DNA of 64,000 nt from Aquabacter cavernae (GTDB lineage Bacteria; Pseudomonadota; Alphaproteobacteria; Rhizobiales; Xanthobacteraceae). Position 1 is the first letter of the stretch. The number at the start of each line of letters is the position of its first letter. Made by a program: the position numbers and the translations under genes. The stretch lies in the NCBI RefSeq assembly GCF_003993795.1, contig NZ_RWKV01000008.1, positions 930,001 through 994,000 of the forward strand, given 5' to 3'. Below the pieces are notes generated by a model. It was not told the DNA's origin and ran no database searches. It was given only the letters and a program-made list of their open reading frames with translations. Positions 10,380 through 22,750 of the stretch are shown piece by piece.

Positions 10380-12305
10380 TCACACTCCGGCAAACATGAA
10401 CCAGGTGATGAGAGCGGCCACGCCGATCAGCATCACGAAGGCATAGTGATAAAGGTAGCCGCTCTGCAGCCGGACCACGCGGCCCGTGACGTCGAGCACC
10501 CGGGCGGAGACCCCGTTGGGCCCCCAGCCGTCGATGATGCGCCCGTCACCCTGCTTCCAGAGCACCCGTCCGATCCACATGGAGGGGCGGATGAAGAGGA
10601 AGTCGTAGAGCTCGTCGAAGTACCACTTGTTCAGCAGGAACTGGTACAGCGCGTCCTGGCTCTTGGCGAGCCGCACGGGCAGCGAGCGGTCCACAACATA
10701 GAACCAGTAGGCCACCGCGAAGCCGAGCGCCATCATCAGCGTGGGCATGTACTTCGCCCAGAGCGGGATGTTGTGCATCTCGTGCAGGATGTGGTTCTCG
10801 GCGCCCATGAAGATGGCGTGGCCGAAGAAGTGGTGCACGTTCTCGCCGACGAAGTCGTTGAAGAAGACCGCGCCCGCGAACACCGAACCGATGGCGAGCA
10901 CGCCCAGCGGAATGGTCATCACCAGCGGCGATTCATGCGCCGCGTCATAATGGTGATGGTCGTGTGGCTTGCCGTGGAAGGTGAGGAAGACGAGGCGCCA
11001 GGAATAGAAGGAGGTCAGCGCCGCGGCGCCCACCGTCATCACCCAGCCATAGAGGGCGAACGTGCCATGGGAGGCCCAGGCCGCCTCGATGATGGCGTCC
11101 TTCGAGTAATAGCCGGCGAGGAACGGGAAGCCGGTGATGGCCAGCGTGCCGATCATCATGGCGCCGTAGGTGAAGGGGATCTTCTTCCAGAGCCCGCCCA
11201 TGTTCCGCATGTCCTGCTCATGGTGCATCGCCGTGATGACCGAGCCGGCGCTGAGGAACAGCAGCGCCTTGAAGCAGGCATGGGTGAAGAGGTGGAACAC
11301 GCCGATGGAATAGGCGCCCGTTCCCATGGCCACGAACATGTAGCCGAGCTGGGAGCAGGTGGAATAGGCGATCACCTTCTTGATGTCGTTCTGCACCAGC
11401 GCGATGGTCGCGGCGAACACCGAGGTGGTGGCGCCCACCAGCATGATGAGGTCCAGCGCGGTCGGCGACAGCTCGAAGATGGGCGACATGCGCGCCACCA
11501 TGAACACGCCGGCGGTCACCATGGTGGCCGCGTGGATGAGGGCCGAGACCGGGGTCGGGCCCTCCATGGCGTCGGGCAGCCAGGTGTGCAGCAGGAACTG
11601 CGCGGACTTACCCATGGCGCCGATGAACAGCAGGATACAGATGACCGTCGGCGCATCCCAATTGTGGCCGAGGAAGGAGATGGTCTTGCCCGCAAGGCTG
11701 GGCGCCTGGGCGAACACCGTCTCGAAGCTCACCGCCCCGGTCATCACGAAGATGGCGAAGATGCCAAGCAGGAACCCGAAGTCACCCACGCGGTTCACCA
11801 CGAACGCCTTCATGGCGGCGGCGTTGGCGGAGGGCTTCTGGAAATAGAAGCCGATGAGCAGATAGGAGGCGAGGCCCACGCCCTCCCAGCCGAAGAACAG
11901 CTGCAGCAGGTTGTCCGCCGTCACCAGCATGAGCATGGCGAACGTGAACAGGGACAGATAGCCGAAGAAGCGCGGACGGAACGGATCGTCGTGCATGTAG
12001 CCGATCGAATACAGATGCACGAGCGAAGACACCGTGGTGACGACGATCAGCATGATCGCGGTCATGGTGTCGATGCGGAGCGCCCAATCGACCTTGAAGT
12101 CGCCCACATAGATCCACTGCATCAGCTGGACGCGCACATCGTGGCCGCCGATGGCCACGTTGAAGAAGGCGATCCAGGAGAGGATGCAGGCAATGAACAG
12201 GAACGACGTGGTCACCACCTCGGACGCGCGGGCGCCGATGGCGCGCCCGAACATGCCTGTGATGAGGAAGCCGATGAGGGGGAGGAAGACGATAGCCTGA
12301 TACAT
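10380..12305 (-). CDS. nuoL: NADH-quinone oxidoreductase subunit L
   Basis: The distal antiporter-like subunit of complex I (641 aa), with the long lateral helix expected after helix 14. Key stretches are [34 protein letters not shown] and [18 protein letters not shown]. The C-terminal part contains a histidine-rich loop ([14 protein letters not shown]). The start is 4 bases after the nuoK stop. Confidence 0.97.
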   Translation of the reverse strand: MYQAIVFLPLIGFLITGMFGRAIGARASEVVTTSFLFIACILSWIAFFNVAIGGHDVRVQLMQWIYVGDFKVDWALRIDTMTAIMLIVVTTVSSLVHLYSIGYMHDDPFRPRFFGYLSLFTFAMLMLVTADNLLQLFFGWEGVGLASYLLIGFYFQKPSANAAAMKAFVVNRVGDFGFLLGIFAIFVMTGAVSFETVFAQAPSLAGKTISFLGHNWDAPTVICILLFIGAMGKSAQFLLHTWLPDAMEGPTPVSALIHAATMVTAGVFMVARMSPIFELSPTALDLIMLVGATTSVFAATIALVQNDIKKVIAYSTCSQLGYMFVAMGTGAYSIGVFHLFTHACFKALLFLSAGSVITAMHHEQDMRNMGGLWKKIPFTYGAMMIGTLAITGFPFLAGYYSKDAIIEAAWASHGTFALYGWVMTVGAAALTSFYSWRLVFLTFHGKPHDHHHYDAAHESPLVMTIPLGVLAIGSVFAGAVFFNDFVGENVHHFFGHAIFMGAENHILHEMHNIPLWAKYMPTLMMALGFAVAYWFYVVDRSLPVRLAKSQDALYQFLLNKWYFDELYDFLFIRPSMWIGRVLWKQGDGRIIDGWGPNGVSARVLDVTGRVVRLQSGYLYHYAFVMLIGVAALITWFMFAGV

Positions 12306-12309
12306 GGCC

Positions 12310-12618
12310 TCAGCCCTTCATGGCGTTGATGTCCTCGACGGCGATCGAACCGCGGTTGCGGTAGAACACCACGAGGATGGCGAGACCAATGGCCGCTTCG
12401 GCAGCGGCCACCGTCAGCACGAGCAGCGCGAACACCTGCCCGACGATGTTCCCGAGGAACATCGAGAAGGAGACGAGGTTGATGTTCACCGCCAGCAGGA
12501 TGAGCTCCACCGACATCAGGATGACGATGACGTTCTTCCGATTGAGGAAGATGCCCAGCGTTCCCAGCGTGAACAGGATCGCCGCGACGGTGAGGTAGTG
12601 GGACAGTCCGATTTCCAT
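12310..12618 (-). CDS. nuoK: NADH-quinone oxidoreductase subunit K
   Basis: Small membrane subunit (102 aa, three helices) of the complex I proton path. It begins [16 protein letters not shown] and contains the conserved membrane Glu in [16 protein letters not shown]. Two ATG codons are adjacent; the second fits the GAGGAGGGG ribosome-binding site and the usual 102-residue length better. Confidence 0.96.
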   Translation of the reverse strand: MEIGLSHYLTVAAILFTLGTLGIFLNRKNVIVILMSVELILLAVNINLVSFSMFLGNIVGQVFALLVLTVAAAEAAIGLAILVVFYRNRGSIAVEDINAMKG

Positions 12619-12628
12619 CATCCCCTCC

Positions 12629-13240
12629 TCAGATACCCTGGCCCGGCCGGACCTTGACCACTTCCATGGCCTGCTCCGGCGTGCGTGCGACCTGATCGGA
12701 AATGTTCTGACGCTTCACGTTGGGCTTGTGGCGGAGCGTCAGCACGATGGCACCGATCATTGCGACGAGGAGAACCATGCCGGCCGCCTCGAAGAAGTAG
12801 ACATATTCCGTGTAGAGCACGCGGCCGAGCTGCTGCGTGTTGGTGAGGTGCGAGGTCGCCTCGGCGATGGCCGGAACAGTGGCGATGGTGGAGCTGGTGG
12901 CCCAGCTGCCCACGACCAGAACAAGCTCCGCGAGGAAGATGACCCCGATCAGCACCCCAATGGGCAGATATTGCAGGAAGCCCTGCCTCAGCTCGACGAA
13001 GTCCACGTCCAGCATCATCACCACGAAGAGGAAGAGCACCGCGACGGCGCCCACATAGACCACGATGAGGATGAGGCCGAGGAATTCGGCACCGATCAGG
13101 ATGAACAGACCCGCCGCATTAACGAAGCAGAGGATCAGGAACAGCACCGAGTGAACCGGGTTGCGCGAGGCGATGACCATGAAGGCCGAGGCCACCAGCA
13201 CGCCGGCGAACAGATAGAAAAACGCTGCCGCGACACTCAT
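12629..13240 (-). CDS. nuoJ: NADH-quinone oxidoreductase subunit J
   Basis: Membrane subunit (203 aa) with five predicted helices. The sequences [22 protein letters not shown] region, [16 protein letters not shown] (pi-bulge helix) and the tail [12 protein letters not shown] are typical of alphaproteobacterial NuoJ. It is separated from nuoI by about 240 bases, an unusually wide gap for this operon, and lies 10 bases before nuoK. Confidence 0.96.
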   Translation of the reverse strand: MSVAAAFFYLFAGVLVASAFMVIASRNPVHSVLFLILCFVNAAGLFILIGAEFLGLILIVVYVGAVAVLFLFVVMMLDVDFVELRQGFLQYLPIGVLIGVIFLAELVLVVGSWATSSTIATVPAIAEATSHLTNTQQLGRVLYTEYVYFFEAAGMVLLVAMIGAIVLTLRHKPNVKRQNISDQVARTPEQAMEVVKVRPGQGI

Positions 13241-13484
13241 GCGCCGAGCCCCCCCTTGCGCGGCGCGCGAGCGCCGGTTCTCAACGCACCGTTCGGCGCA
13301 CCGGCACGACCAAGTGCCTGCGGCCGGATGGCGGCGGTGTCCATGGCGGCGGCCCCTTGAAGCCGCAAGCGGCTACAGGCCCGTCGATAGCCCCTACCCA
13401 TGACAAAAGTCCACTCGTCTGAGGCAGCCGCAGGAAGCGGCCGCCGCCCAACCCCGAATTGGCCGCCCATCGGGCGGCCCCGTC
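13241..13484. repeat. nuoI-nuoJ spacer with an 8-bp hairpin
   Basis: No gene is seen in these 244 bases, the widest gap within the nuo genes. GGCCGCCC/GGGCGGCC with loop ATC (13461-13479) stands just after the nuoI stop on the minus strand. No T-tract follows, so it looks more like an RNA-stabilising or processing hairpin than a terminator. Confidence 0.5.
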
Positions 13485-13973
13485 TCACCGGTACGGCGCA
13501 TCCAGCGCGATCGCCTGCGCGATCTCGCGCTCCCAGCGGTCGCCATTGGAGAGCAGCCGTTCCTTGTCGTAATAGAGTTCTTCGCGCGTCTCGGTGGCGA
13601 ACTCGAAGTTCGGCCCTTCCACGATGGCATCCACCGGGCACGCTTCCTGGCAGAAGCCGCAATAGATGCACTTCACCATGTCGATGTCGTAGCGCGTGGT
13701 GCGGCGCGTGCCGTCATTGCGGCGCGGGCCGGCCTCGATGGTGATGGCCTGCGCCGGGCAGATGGCCTCGCACAGCTTGCACGCGATGCAGCGCTCTTCG
13801 CCGTTGGGATAGCGGCGCAGCGCATGCTCGCCGCGGAAGCGCGGCGAGATGGGGTTCTTCTCGAACGGATAGTTGATGGTCGCCTTGGGCTTGAAGAAAT
13901 AGCGCATGGCGAGGAAGAAGCCGGAGATCAGCTCCGTCAAGAAGATGGCGCGTGCCGCCTGGTCGAGCTTCAT
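13485..13973 (-). CDS. nuoI: NADH-quinone oxidoreductase subunit I
   Basis: The 162-aa TYKY-type subunit carrying two [4Fe-4S] clusters (N6a, N6b) that pass electrons to NuoB. Both ferredoxin motifs are intact: [16 protein letters not shown] and [16 protein letters not shown]. The N-terminus has the amphipathic [16 protein letters not shown] stretch, and [13 protein letters not shown] precedes the first cluster. It lies 38 bases downstream of nuoH. Confidence 0.97.
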   Translation of the reverse strand: MKLDQAARAIFLTELISGFFLAMRYFFKPKATINYPFEKNPISPRFRGEHALRRYPNGEERCIACKLCEAICPAQAITIEAGPRRNDGTRRTTRYDIDMVKCIYCGFCQEACPVDAIVEGPNFEFATETREELYYDKERLLSNGDRWEREIAQAIALDAPYR

Positions 13974-14011
13974 GGCTCAGCTCCGGTCGATTGCGTTCGG
14001 GCGGGAAGCGG

Positions 14012-15031
14012 TCATCGCGGCGCCGTCCCCGTGAAGTGAAGCACGCCGGCCACCACCACCACGGCCACGAGGGAGATGGGAAGGAACACCTTCCACCCCA
14101 GGCGCATGAGCTGGTCGTAGCGATAGCGCGGCACCATGGCCTTCGCCATGGCGAACAGGAAGAACATGAAGCAGAGCTTCAGCACGAACCAGACGAGGCC
14201 CGGCACCCAGGTGAAGGGCGCGAAGGGCAGCGGCGACAGCCACCCGCCGAGGAACAGGATCGTGCCCATGGCGCACATGGTCATGATGGCCACGTACTCG
14301 CCCAGCATGAACAGCAGGTAAGGCGTGGAGCCGTACTCGGTCATGAAGCCCGCCACCAGTTCCGACTCCGCTTCCACGAGGTCGAAGGGCGGACGGTTCG
14401 TCTCTGCCAGGGCGGAGACGAAGAAGATGACGAACATGGGCAGGAGCGGCAGGAAGTACCAGTTCAGCAGGCCCAGCGGGCCGTCCTGCGCTTCCACGAT
14501 CCTGGAGAGGTTTTGCGAGCCCGCGCACATGAGCACGGTGATGATCACGAAGCCGATGGAGACTTCGTAGGACACCATCTGCGCCGCCGAGCGAAGCGCC
14601 GCCAGGAACGGATACTTCGAGTTGGACGCCCAGCCGGCCATGATGATGCCGTACACGCCCAGCGAAGAGATGGCGAAGATGTAGAGGATGCCGACATTCA
14701 GGTCGGCGATCACCCAGCCGTCCGCGATCGGCACCGCCACCCATGCGGCGAGTGCCAGCACGCAGGTGACCAGCGGCGCCAGAAGGAACAGCGCCTTGTT
14801 GGCGCCCGAGGGAACCACCGGCTCCTTCAGCACGAACTTCAGAAGGTCCGCGAAGGACTGGAAGAGGCCGAGCGGGCCCACCACGTTGGGGCCGCGCCGG
14901 AGCTGGACCGCGGCCCAGATCTTGCGGTCAGCCAGAAGGATGTAGGCGATGAAGACGAGCAGCGCGACGAGCAGAGCAAGGCTCTGCCCGACAATGATCG
15001 CCACCTTCAGAAGAGTGTCCTGCCAGGTCAT
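14012..15031 (-). CDS. nuoH: NADH-quinone oxidoreductase subunit H
   Basis: Quinone-site membrane subunit (339 aa, eight helices). It has [27 protein letters not shown], the quinone-chamber loop [19 protein letters not shown] and [14 protein letters not shown]. The start follows the nuoG stop by 15 bases. Confidence 0.97.
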   Translation of the reverse strand: MTWQDTLLKVAIIVGQSLALLVALLVFIAYILLADRKIWAAVQLRRGPNVVGPLGLFQSFADLLKFVLKEPVVPSGANKALFLLAPLVTCVLALAAWVAVPIADGWVIADLNVGILYIFAISSLGVYGIIMAGWASNSKYPFLAALRSAAQMVSYEVSIGFVIITVLMCAGSQNLSRIVEAQDGPLGLLNWYFLPLLPMFVIFFVSALAETNRPPFDLVEAESELVAGFMTEYGSTPYLLFMLGEYVAIMTMCAMGTILFLGGWLSPLPFAPFTWVPGLVWFVLKLCFMFFLFAMAKAMVPRYRYDQLMRLGWKVFLPISLVAVVVVAGVLHFTGTAPR

Positions 15032-15046
15032 GCGTCCGCCCCGCCC

Positions 15047-17134
15047 TTACTCAGCCGCCACGGCGGCCACACCGCCCAGCCGCAGCGCCGAGCATTCCGC
15101 CATGACGGCGGAAGCGCGGGCGATGGGGTTGGTCAGGTAGAAATCCGTGATCACGGGGGCAAAGCCCCCCTTGTCCGTGTTCCCGCCGCGCTGCGCGAGC
15201 GCGGTGAGGCCCGCCGGGTCCGCCGCCTCGATGGCACCGATCCGGCCGATATGAGGATGTGCCGCCACCAGCGCCGCGCGCAGCGCGGAGAGCTGGTCGT
15301 AGGGCAGCTTCTGGCCCAGAACCTCAGAGAGCGCCCGCAGGATCGCCCAGTCCTCGCGCGCATCCCCCGGGGGGAAGGCGGCGCGGTTGGCGAACTGAAC
15401 CCGCCCTTCGGTGTTCACATAGAGGCCGGACTTTTCCGAATAGGCCGCGCCCGGCAGGATCACGTCCGCCCGGTGGGCACCGCGATCGCCATGGGTGCCC
15501 AGATAGACCACGAAGGCGCCCGGAGCGACGTCGATCTCGTCCGCGCCCAGCAGGAACACCACGTCCGCGCCACCCGGCGCCGCGAGGGCGGCGGCATCGA
15601 GCCCGCCTTCCCCCGGCACGCAGCCCACATCCAGGGCACCGACGCGGGAGGCGGCGGTGTGGAGCACGCCGAAGCCGTTCCAGCCGTCCTTCACCGCGCC
15701 CACGGACAGAGCGAGACGCGCGGCGAGGGAGAGCACGGCGGCGCCGTCGGCACGGGCCAGAGCCCCCTGCCCCACGATCACCAGCGGCTTCTCCGCGCCC
15801 TTCAGCACGTCGGCGAAGGTGCCGGAGCCGGCGAGATCCGCCAGGGTCTCGGGGCCGGCGCCGAGATATTCATAAGGATAGGTCAGGTCCGCCTGCGCGC
15901 CCACGAGCGCGATCTTCAGCTTGCCGCCCGTGGCGCGCCAGCGCTTGCGGATGCGTGCATTCAGGACCGACGCCTCGTGGCGGGGATCGGTGCCCACCAG
16001 CAGGATGGCGTCCGCCTCCTCGATGCCGGCAATGCCGGCATTGAACAGGTAGGAGGCGCGCCCGAGCGACGGGTCGAGCGCCGCGCCGTCCTGGCGGCAG
16101 TCGATGCTGGCGGAGCCGAGCTTGGTCAGCAGCTGCTTGAGCGCGAATGCTTCCTCGACGCTCGCCAGATCGCCGACGATGGCGCCGATGCGCTTGGCGG
16201 GGGTGGCCTTCACCTTGGCGGCGACGGCGTCGAACGCCTCCGGCCAGGTGGCGGGCACGAGGCGGCCGCCCTTGCGCACATAGGGGCGATCGAGGCGCTG
16301 GGTCTTCAGGCCGTCCCACACATAGCGGGTCTTGTCGGAGATCCACTCCTCGTTCACGGCGTCATTGGTGCGCGGGAGGATGCGCATCACTTCGCGGCCA
16401 CGGGTGTCGATGCGGATGTTGGAGCCGACCGCGTCCATGACGTCGATGGACTCGGTCTTGTTCAATTCCCAGGGACGGGCATGGAAGGCGTAGGGCTTGT
16501 GGGTGAGCGCGCCCACCGGGCACAGGTCCGCCACGTTGCCCTGCATCTCGGAGCGCATGGCGTGCTCGAGATAGGTGGTGATCTCCATGTCCTCGCCGCG
16601 CCCGATGGCGCCGAGGTCCGATGCGCCCGCCACCTCGGTGGTGAAGCGCACGCAGCGGGTGCAGTGGATGCACCGGTTCATGGAGGTGCGCACCAGCGGG
16701 CCGATATACTTGTCCTCGACCGCGCGCTTGTTCTCCGCGAAGCGCGACGTGTCCACGCCATAGGCCATGGCCTGGTCCTGGAGGTCGCACTCGCCGCCCT
16801 GGTCGCAGATGGGGCAGTCCAGCGGGTGGTTGATGAGGAGGAACTCCATCACCCCCTCGCGGGCCTTCTTCACCATGGGGCTCTTGGTGAGGACGACCGG
16901 CGGCTCGCCGTTCGGGCCGGGGCGCAGGTCCTTCACCGCCATGGCGCACGACGCGGTGGGCTTGGGCGGTCCGCCCTTCACCTCGACCAGGCACATGCGG
17001 CAATTGCCGGCGATGGACAGCCGTTCATGGAAGCAGAAGCGCGGAATCTCGACGCCCGCCGCCTCGCACGCCTGAAGCAGCGTGTATTCGGCGGGAACGT
17101 CCACCTCGGTTCCATCGACGACGATCTTCGCCAT
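15047..17134 (-). CDS. nuoG: NADH-quinone oxidoreductase subunit G
   Basis: The large 75-kDa-type iron-sulfur subunit (695 aa). The N-terminal [2Fe-2S] motif is intact ([20 protein letters not shown] plus a Cys at TASC). The N5 site [14 protein letters not shown] with its His ligand and the [10 protein letters not shown] cluster motif follow. The rest is a molybdopterin-oxidoreductase-like fold without a cofactor site. The start [14 protein letters not shown] is one base after the stop of the preceding VOC gene. The longer open frame to 17305 merely runs back through that gene. Confidence 0.97.
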   Translation of the reverse strand: MAKIVVDGTEVDVPAEYTLLQACEAAGVEIPRFCFHERLSIAGNCRMCLVEVKGGPPKPTASCAMAVKDLRPGPNGEPPVVLTKSPMVKKAREGVMEFLLINHPLDCPICDQGGECDLQDQAMAYGVDTSRFAENKRAVEDKYIGPLVRTSMNRCIHCTRCVRFTTEVAGASDLGAIGRGEDMEITTYLEHAMRSEMQGNVADLCPVGALTHKPYAFHARPWELNKTESIDVMDAVGSNIRIDTRGREVMRILPRTNDAVNEEWISDKTRYVWDGLKTQRLDRPYVRKGGRLVPATWPEAFDAVAAKVKATPAKRIGAIVGDLASVEEAFALKQLLTKLGSASIDCRQDGAALDPSLGRASYLFNAGIAGIEEADAILLVGTDPRHEASVLNARIRKRWRATGGKLKIALVGAQADLTYPYEYLGAGPETLADLAGSGTFADVLKGAEKPLVIVGQGALARADGAAVLSLAARLALSVGAVKDGWNGFGVLHTAASRVGALDVGCVPGEGGLDAAALAAPGGADVVFLLGADEIDVAPGAFVVYLGTHGDRGAHRADVILPGAAYSEKSGLYVNTEGRVQFANRAAFPPGDAREDWAILRALSEVLGQKLPYDQLSALRAALVAAHPHIGRIGAIEAADPAGLTALAQRGGNTDKGGFAPVITDFYLTNPIARASAVMAECSALRLGGVAAVAAE

Positions 17135-17135
17135 C

Positions 17136-17519
17136 TCAACTTTCCTCGTCTCGCGCCGGGCACTCGCCGGAAACCGGAGCGCCGAAGCGCAGCAGGTTCC
17201 CATCCGGGTCCCAGACATAGAATTCGCGCATGCCCCATGCGCGATCTGCCACTTCCGAGATGTGCCCGCCTTCGCGTGCCGCCCCCAGAGTGGCGTGCAA
17301 ACCATCCACGTCGTCCGCCCGAAGATAGGCGGACGTGTTCTCGGCGATCCTGCGGTCCTGGCAATGCCAGAACTGAAGCTCGATGCCGTCCCGCATGACG
17401 ATGCCGTAATGCGGGTATTCGCTCTTCACCTCGAAGCCCAGCTTGTCCCGGTACCAGGCGAGCGTGGCGGGAAGATCCGCCGCCGCCAGGATGGGACAGG
17501 CCCGCAGGAGGCGCGCCAT
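17136..17519 (-). CDS. VOC/bleomycin-resistance-like protein inside the nuo operon
   Basis: A 127-aa glyoxalase-fold protein, [16 protein letters not shown] at the start, then [30 protein letters not shown] and [19 protein letters not shown] at the end. The spacing of the paired half-domains resembles the bleomycin-resistance branch of the VOC family, which binds drugs rather than catalysing a reaction; the real ligand is unknown. The start is 3 bases after the nuoF stop, and nuoG starts 1 base after its own stop, so it must be co-transcribed with complex I. It is not a known complex I subunit. Confidence 0.85.
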   Translation of the reverse strand: MARLLRACPILAAADLPATLAWYRDKLGFEVKSEYPHYGIVMRDGIELQFWHCQDRRIAENTSAYLRADDVDGLHATLGAAREGGHISEVADRAWGMREFYVWDPDGNLLRFGAPVSGECPARDEES

Positions 17520-17521
17520 TC

Positions 17522-18823
<1,302 letters not shown>

Positions 18824-18826
18824 CGC

Positions 18827-19504
18827 TCACTCCTCCGGGTCGCGCACGCCGGCGGCGGCGGGCGCCTCGGCCGTCGCGCCGCCCGCGGAGGGGCCGCGCG
18901 TATAAAGGCTCGGATCAGTCAGGCTGGTCAGCCCCAGTTCCGGCGACGATCCCTGACGACCGACCTGGGAGCCCGTCTTCACCGGACGATCCGCCCGCAG
19001 ATCATCGAGGAGCTTGGCGAAATTATCGGGGGTCAGGTCTTCGTAATAATCGTAGTTGATCTGGGCCATGGGCGCATTGGCGCAGGCACCCAGGCATTCC
19101 ACTTCCAGCCAGGACAGCGCACCGTCCGCGCTCACATGGCGCTCCGGGCCGATCTTGCTGCGGCACACGTCCTTCAGTTCCTCGGAACCGCGCATCATGC
19201 AATGCGTGGTCCCGCAGAGCTGGACGAAATGGCGCCCCACCGGCTCCAGGTTGAACATGGTGTAGAAGGTGGCGATTTCGAGCACGCGAATGCTCTCCAT
19301 GCTCAGACGATCCGCCACTGCGCGGATGGCAGGCTCCGGCAGCCAGCCACCCGCCTGCTCCTGTGCCTTCCACAGCAGCGGAACCACCGCGCTCGCCTGC
19401 CGGCCTTCGGGGTATTTGGCGATCTGCTGAACGATCCAAGCCTCGTTCTCCGCCGTGAAGGCGAAGCTCTCGGGTTGGACGGCAGCGAGGCGGCGGACGG
19501 ACAT
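18827..19504 (-). CDS. nuoE: NADH-quinone oxidoreductase subunit E
   Basis: The 24-kDa-type [2Fe-2S] subunit (225 aa). The four cluster cysteines are in LCGTTHCMMRG and ECLGACANAPMAQIN. An Ala/Gly/Pro-rich tail of about 40 residues after the core is common in alphaproteobacterial NuoE. The ATG shares its A with the stop of the upstream secreted-protein gene (TGATG). Confidence 0.97.
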   Translation of the reverse strand: MSVRRLAAVQPESFAFTAENEAWIVQQIAKYPEGRQASAVVPLLWKAQEQAGGWLPEPAIRAVADRLSMESIRVLEIATFYTMFNLEPVGRHFVQLCGTTHCMMRGSEELKDVCRSKIGPERHVSADGALSWLEVECLGACANAPMAQINYDYYEDLTPDNFAKLLDDLRADRPVKTGSQVGRQGSSPELGLTSLTDPSLYTRGPSAGGATAEAPAAAGVRDPEE

Positions 19505-19896
19505 CAGCGGCTTCCCGGAGTCAGGATTCGACAGTCATTGTAGGCGCCGCCCACCCGGGCGAGGCCGCAGTCGGCGTAAACGCCGCCCTTGTAGAGGCGC
19601 AGCGCGGTGCCATCCACATGGGCGAAGGCACCGCCGGTGCCCGGCACGCCGCTCTCGGGAATGAGAGCCGCGCTCACCGGCGTCCAGCCCGTCTCCAGCA
19701 GCTGGTAGGCGGTGATGCGCTCCACCACCACGGCCACGGGCGGCGGGGCGGGAACGACCGGCACCACCACCTGCGCGGGGGTCTGAACCACCATGGGATA
19801 GGGCATGATCATGACGGGATCAGCCGCCAGGGCGGGAACGGCGGCGCACGCGAGCACGCCGGCGGAAAACAGAGTCTTGAGAGAAACGCTCATCAT
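19504..19896 (-). CDS. unknown exported protein inside the nuo operon
   Basis: A 130-aa protein I do not recognise. It begins [20 protein letters not shown] with a clear signal peptide ending near PALAA. A Pro/Val-rich linker follows ([19 protein letters not shown]), then a small C-terminal domain with two cysteines in [16 protein letters not shown]. It should therefore reach the periplasm, whereas its neighbours are complex I subunits. Its ATG overlaps the nuoD stop and its stop overlaps the nuoE ATG, and GGAGGTGG precedes the start, so expression with complex I is nearly forced. Confidence 0.8.
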   Translation of the reverse strand: MMSVSLKTLFSAGVLACAAVPALAADPVMIMPYPMVVQTPAQVVVPVVPAPPPVAVVVERITAYQLLETGWTPVSAALIPESGVPGTGGAFAHVDGTALRLYKGGVYADCGLARVGGAYNDCRILTPGSR

Positions 19897-21101
19897 CGGT
19901 CCACCTCCCCGAACACTATGTCGAGGGAGCCCAGCACCGCCGACACGTCGGCGAGCATGTGCCCGCGACACAGGAAGTCCATGGCTTGCAGGTGGGCGAA
20001 TCCGGGAGCCCGGATCTTGCAGCGGTAAGGCTTGTTGGTGCCGTCCGCCACCAGATAGACGCCGAACTCACCCTTCGGCGCCTCCACGGCGGCATAGACG
20101 TCGCCTTCCGGCACGTGGAAGCCTTCCGTGTATAGTTTGAAATGGTGAATGAGTGCTTCCATGGAGCGCTTCATCTCGCCCCGCTTGGGGGGAGTCACCT
20201 TGTGATCCAAGGAATGGGCCGGGCCCTCTTCCTTCAGCAGGCGCTCCACGCACTGGATCATGATCTTGTTCGACTGGCGCATCTCTTCCATGCGCACGAC
20301 ATAGCGGTCGTAGCAGTCGCCGTGCTTGCCGATCGGGATGTCGAAATCCAGCTCGGAATAGCACTCATAGGGCTGCGAGCGCCGCAGGTCCCAGGCCGCG
20401 CCCGAGCCGCGCACCATCACGCCCGAGAAGCCCCAGGCCATGGCGTCCTGCAGGGAGACGACGCCGATATCCACGGTGCGCTGCTTGAAGATGCGGTTGC
20501 CGGTGACCAGGTTGTCGAGGTCGTCCAGCAGGTTCGGGAACGTGGCGCAGAAGGTGCCGATATCCTCGACCAGCTTCTTCGGCAGGTCCTGGTGCACGCC
20601 GCCCGGCCGGAAATAGGCCGCATGCATGCGGCTGCCGGAGGCGCGCTCATAGAACATCATGAGCTTTTCGCGCGCTTCGAAGCCCCACAGCGGCGGGGTG
20701 AGCGCGCCCACGTCCATGGCGAAGGTGGTGACGTTCAGAAGGTGCGAGAGCAGGCGCCCGATCTCGGAATAGAGCACGCGGATGAGCTGGGCGCGCTTGG
20801 GCACCTCGATGCCCAGCAGACGCTCCACCGCCAGGCAGTAAGCGTGCTCCTGGTTCATGGGCGCGCAATAGTCCAGGCGGTCGAAATAAGGCACGGCCTG
20901 GAGATAGGTCTTGGCCTCGATCAGCTTCTCGGTGCCGCGATGAAGCAGGCCGATATGCGGATCCACCCGTTCCACAACCTCGCCGTTCAGCTCCAGCACG
21001 AGGCGGAGCACGCCGTGGGCGGCGGGATGCTGGGGGCCGAAATTGATCTGGAAATTGCGAACCGGAGCGGCGGGCCGGGGGCTTTCGAGGGTCTGGGCCA
21101 T
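19893..21101 (-). CDS. nuoD: NADH-quinone oxidoreductase subunit D
   Basis: The 49-kDa-type subunit (402 aa) that forms the quinone pocket with NuoB. It has [49 protein letters not shown] and [15 protein letters not shown]. It ends [12 protein letters not shown], the usual family C-terminus. It lies 11 bases downstream of nuoC. Confidence 0.97.
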   Translation of the reverse strand: MAQTLESPRPAAPVRNFQINFGPQHPAAHGVLRLVLELNGEVVERVDPHIGLLHRGTEKLIEAKTYLQAVPYFDRLDYCAPMNQEHAYCLAVERLLGIEVPKRAQLIRVLYSEIGRLLSHLLNVTTFAMDVGALTPPLWGFEAREKLMMFYERASGSRMHAAYFRPGGVHQDLPKKLVEDIGTFCATFPNLLDDLDNLVTGNRIFKQRTVDIGVVSLQDAMAWGFSGVMVRGSGAAWDLRRSQPYECYSELDFDIPIGKHGDCYDRYVVRMEEMRQSNKIMIQCVERLLKEEGPAHSLDHKVTPPKRGEMKRSMEALIHHFKLYTEGFHVPEGDVYAAVEAPKGEFGVYLVADGTNKPYRCKIRAPGFAHLQAMDFLCRGHMLADVSAVLGSLDIVFGEVDR

Positions 21102-21112
21102 GGGTCGCTCCT

Positions 21113-21739
21113 TCAGCCGGCCTTGGGCGCGGCGGGCTGGCCGGACGCCTTTTCGTCGCCGGGCAGCACATATTCGACGCCCTCCCAGGGGGAGAGGAAG
21201 TCGAAGTTGCGGAACTCCTGGGCGAGACGCACGGGCTCGTAGATCACGCGCTTCGCCTCTTCGTCATACCGCACCTCGACGAAGCCGGTGAGCGGGAAGT
21301 CCTTGCGCAGCGGGTGGCCGTCGAAGCCGTAATCGGTGAGCAGGCGGCGCAGCTCGGGATGCCCGGTGAACAGGATGCCGTACATGTCGTACGCCTCCCG
21401 CTCGAACCAGTTGGCGCCGACGAAGACCGAGCAGATGGACGGCACGGTGGACACCTCGTCCACCTCCACCTTCAGGCGGATGCGCAGGTTCTGCTTCATG
21501 GACAGCAGGTGGTAGACCACCTCGAACCGCGCCTCGCGGGCCGGATAATCGGCGCCGCACACATCGATGATGGTGGTGAACAGACAGCTCGGGTCGTCGC
21601 GCAGGAAGGTGGCCACCTTGACGATGTCCGCGCGCTCCACGTCCAGCGTCAGCTCGCCGTACGCGATCTTGCTGCCGCGCACAGCCGTGCCCAGCACGCC
21701 GGAGATGTGGACCGCGAGGTCCTTCAGGGTCTCGTCCAT
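21113..21739 (-). CDS. nuoC: NADH-quinone oxidoreductase subunit C
   Basis: The 30-kDa-type subunit (208 aa) of the hydrophilic arm. Family signatures are [16 protein letters not shown] and [13 protein letters not shown]. It begins [14 protein letters not shown]; the open frame continues upstream through the nuoB region, which is ruled out by overlap with nuoB. C and D are separate genes here, not fused as in E. coli. Confidence 0.96.
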   Translation of the reverse strand: MDETLKDLAVHISGVLGTAVRGSKIAYGELTLDVERADIVKVATFLRDDPSCLFTTIIDVCGADYPAREARFEVVYHLLSMKQNLRIRLKVEVDEVSTVPSICSVFVGANWFEREAYDMYGILFTGHPELRRLLTDYGFDGHPLRKDFPLTGFVEVRYDEEAKRVIYEPVRLAQEFRNFDFLSPWEGVEYVLPGDEKASGQPAAPKAG

Positions 21740-21809
21740 CAGCTTGTCCCTCACACCCTCCGAGGCGAACCCCGGCGGCGAACCCTTGATCCGATCGGCT
21801 TGGGCCCGA

Positions 21810-22394
21810 TCAGCGTTCGATGGTCCCGACGCGGCGAATCTTCTTCTGCAGCAGCAGGACGCCGTAGAGCAGCGCCTCGGCGGTCGGCGGGCAGCCGGGG
21901 ACATAGATGTCCACCGGGACCACGCGATCGCATCCGCGCACCACGGCATAGGAATAGTGGTAGTAGCCGCCGCCATTGGCGCAGCTGCCCATGGAGATGA
22001 CGTAGCGCGGCTCCGGCATCTGGTCGTAGACCTTGCGCAGGGCCGGGGCCATCTTGTTGGTCAGCGTGCCGGCCACGATCATCACGTCCGACTGGCGCGG
22101 CGAGGCGCGCGGCGCGAAGCCGAAGCGCTCCACGTCATAGCGGGGCATGGAGACCTGCATCATCTCCACCGCGCAGCAGGCGAGACCGAACGTCATCCAC
22201 ATGAGCGAGCCGGTGCGCGCCCAGGTGATGAGATCGTCCGTGGTGGTGACAAGGAAGCCCTTGTCCGCCAACTCGGCATTGATCTCCTGATAGAACGGGT
22301 CATCGGCGCCGATGGGGCGGCCGGTGGACGGATCGATGATTCCCTTGGGGGCAGGCGCCACCAGAGGCTTCGTCGCGGAAGGGGTCAATCCCAT
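21810..22394 (-). CDS. nuoB: NADH-quinone oxidoreductase subunit B
   Basis: PSST-type subunit (194 aa) carrying the terminal [4Fe-4S] cluster N2 that reduces quinone. Cluster ligands are visible in [27 protein letters not shown] and [15 protein letters not shown] chose the ATG at 22394, which has GGGAG 8 bases upstream and overlaps the nuoA end by 10 bases. Confidence 0.96.
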   Translation of the reverse strand: MGLTPSATKPLVAPAPKGIIDPSTGRPIGADDPFYQEINAELADKGFLVTTTDDLITWARTGSLMWMTFGLACCAVEMMQVSMPRYDVERFGFAPRASPRQSDVMIVAGTLTNKMAPALRKVYDQMPEPRYVISMGSCANGGGYYHYSYAVVRGCDRVVPVDIYVPGCPPTAEALLYGVLLLQKKIRRVGTIER

Positions 22395-22750
22395 TCGAGT
22401 GCTCCCTTGCGCCACTCATAGATGAACCCGACGGTCAGCACGCCGAGAAAGATCATCATGGACCAGAAGCCGAGGTCGCCGAGCCCTCCGAACGAGATCG
22501 CCCAGGGGAACAGGAAGGCCACTTCCAGGTCGAAGATGATGAAGAGGATAGAGACCAGGTAAAAGCGCACGTCGAAGGTCATGCGCGCGTCGTCGAAGGC
22601 GTTGAAGCCGCATTCGTAGGCGGAGAGCTTCTCCGGATCCGGATTGCTGTAGGCCACCAGGAAGGGAGAGATCAGGAGCGCCAGCCCGATCACCAGGGAC
22701 ACTCCGATGAAGATCACCACCGGGAGGTAGTCTTGCAGCAAGAGGTTCAT
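22385..22750 (-). CDS. nuoA: NADH-quinone oxidoreductase subunit A
   Basis: Small membrane subunit (121 aa, three helices) and the first gene of the complex I operon. It contains the ND3-type loop [14 protein letters not shown], including the Cys of the active/deactive loop, and FLFPWAIS. The start [14 protein letters not shown] has GAGGTG upstream; the longer frame adds 12 unlikely residues. Confidence 0.96.
   Translation of the reverse strand: MNLLLQDYLPVVIFIGVSLVIGLALLISPFLVAYSNPDPEKLSAYECGFNAFDDARMTFDVRFYLVSILFIIFDLEVAFLFPWAISFGGLGDLGFWSMMIFLGVLTVGFIYEWRKGALEWD

Noticed and set aside
10446-12329. 627-codon plus-strand open frame
   Set aside because: It is a shadow of nuoL with very high His and Glu content.
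13952-17398. 1148-codon plus-strand open frame opposite nuoG and nuoH
   Set aside because: It is a high-GC antisense shadow, rich in His, Arg, Gly and Ala, without domains, while the opposite strand encodes intact complex I subunits.
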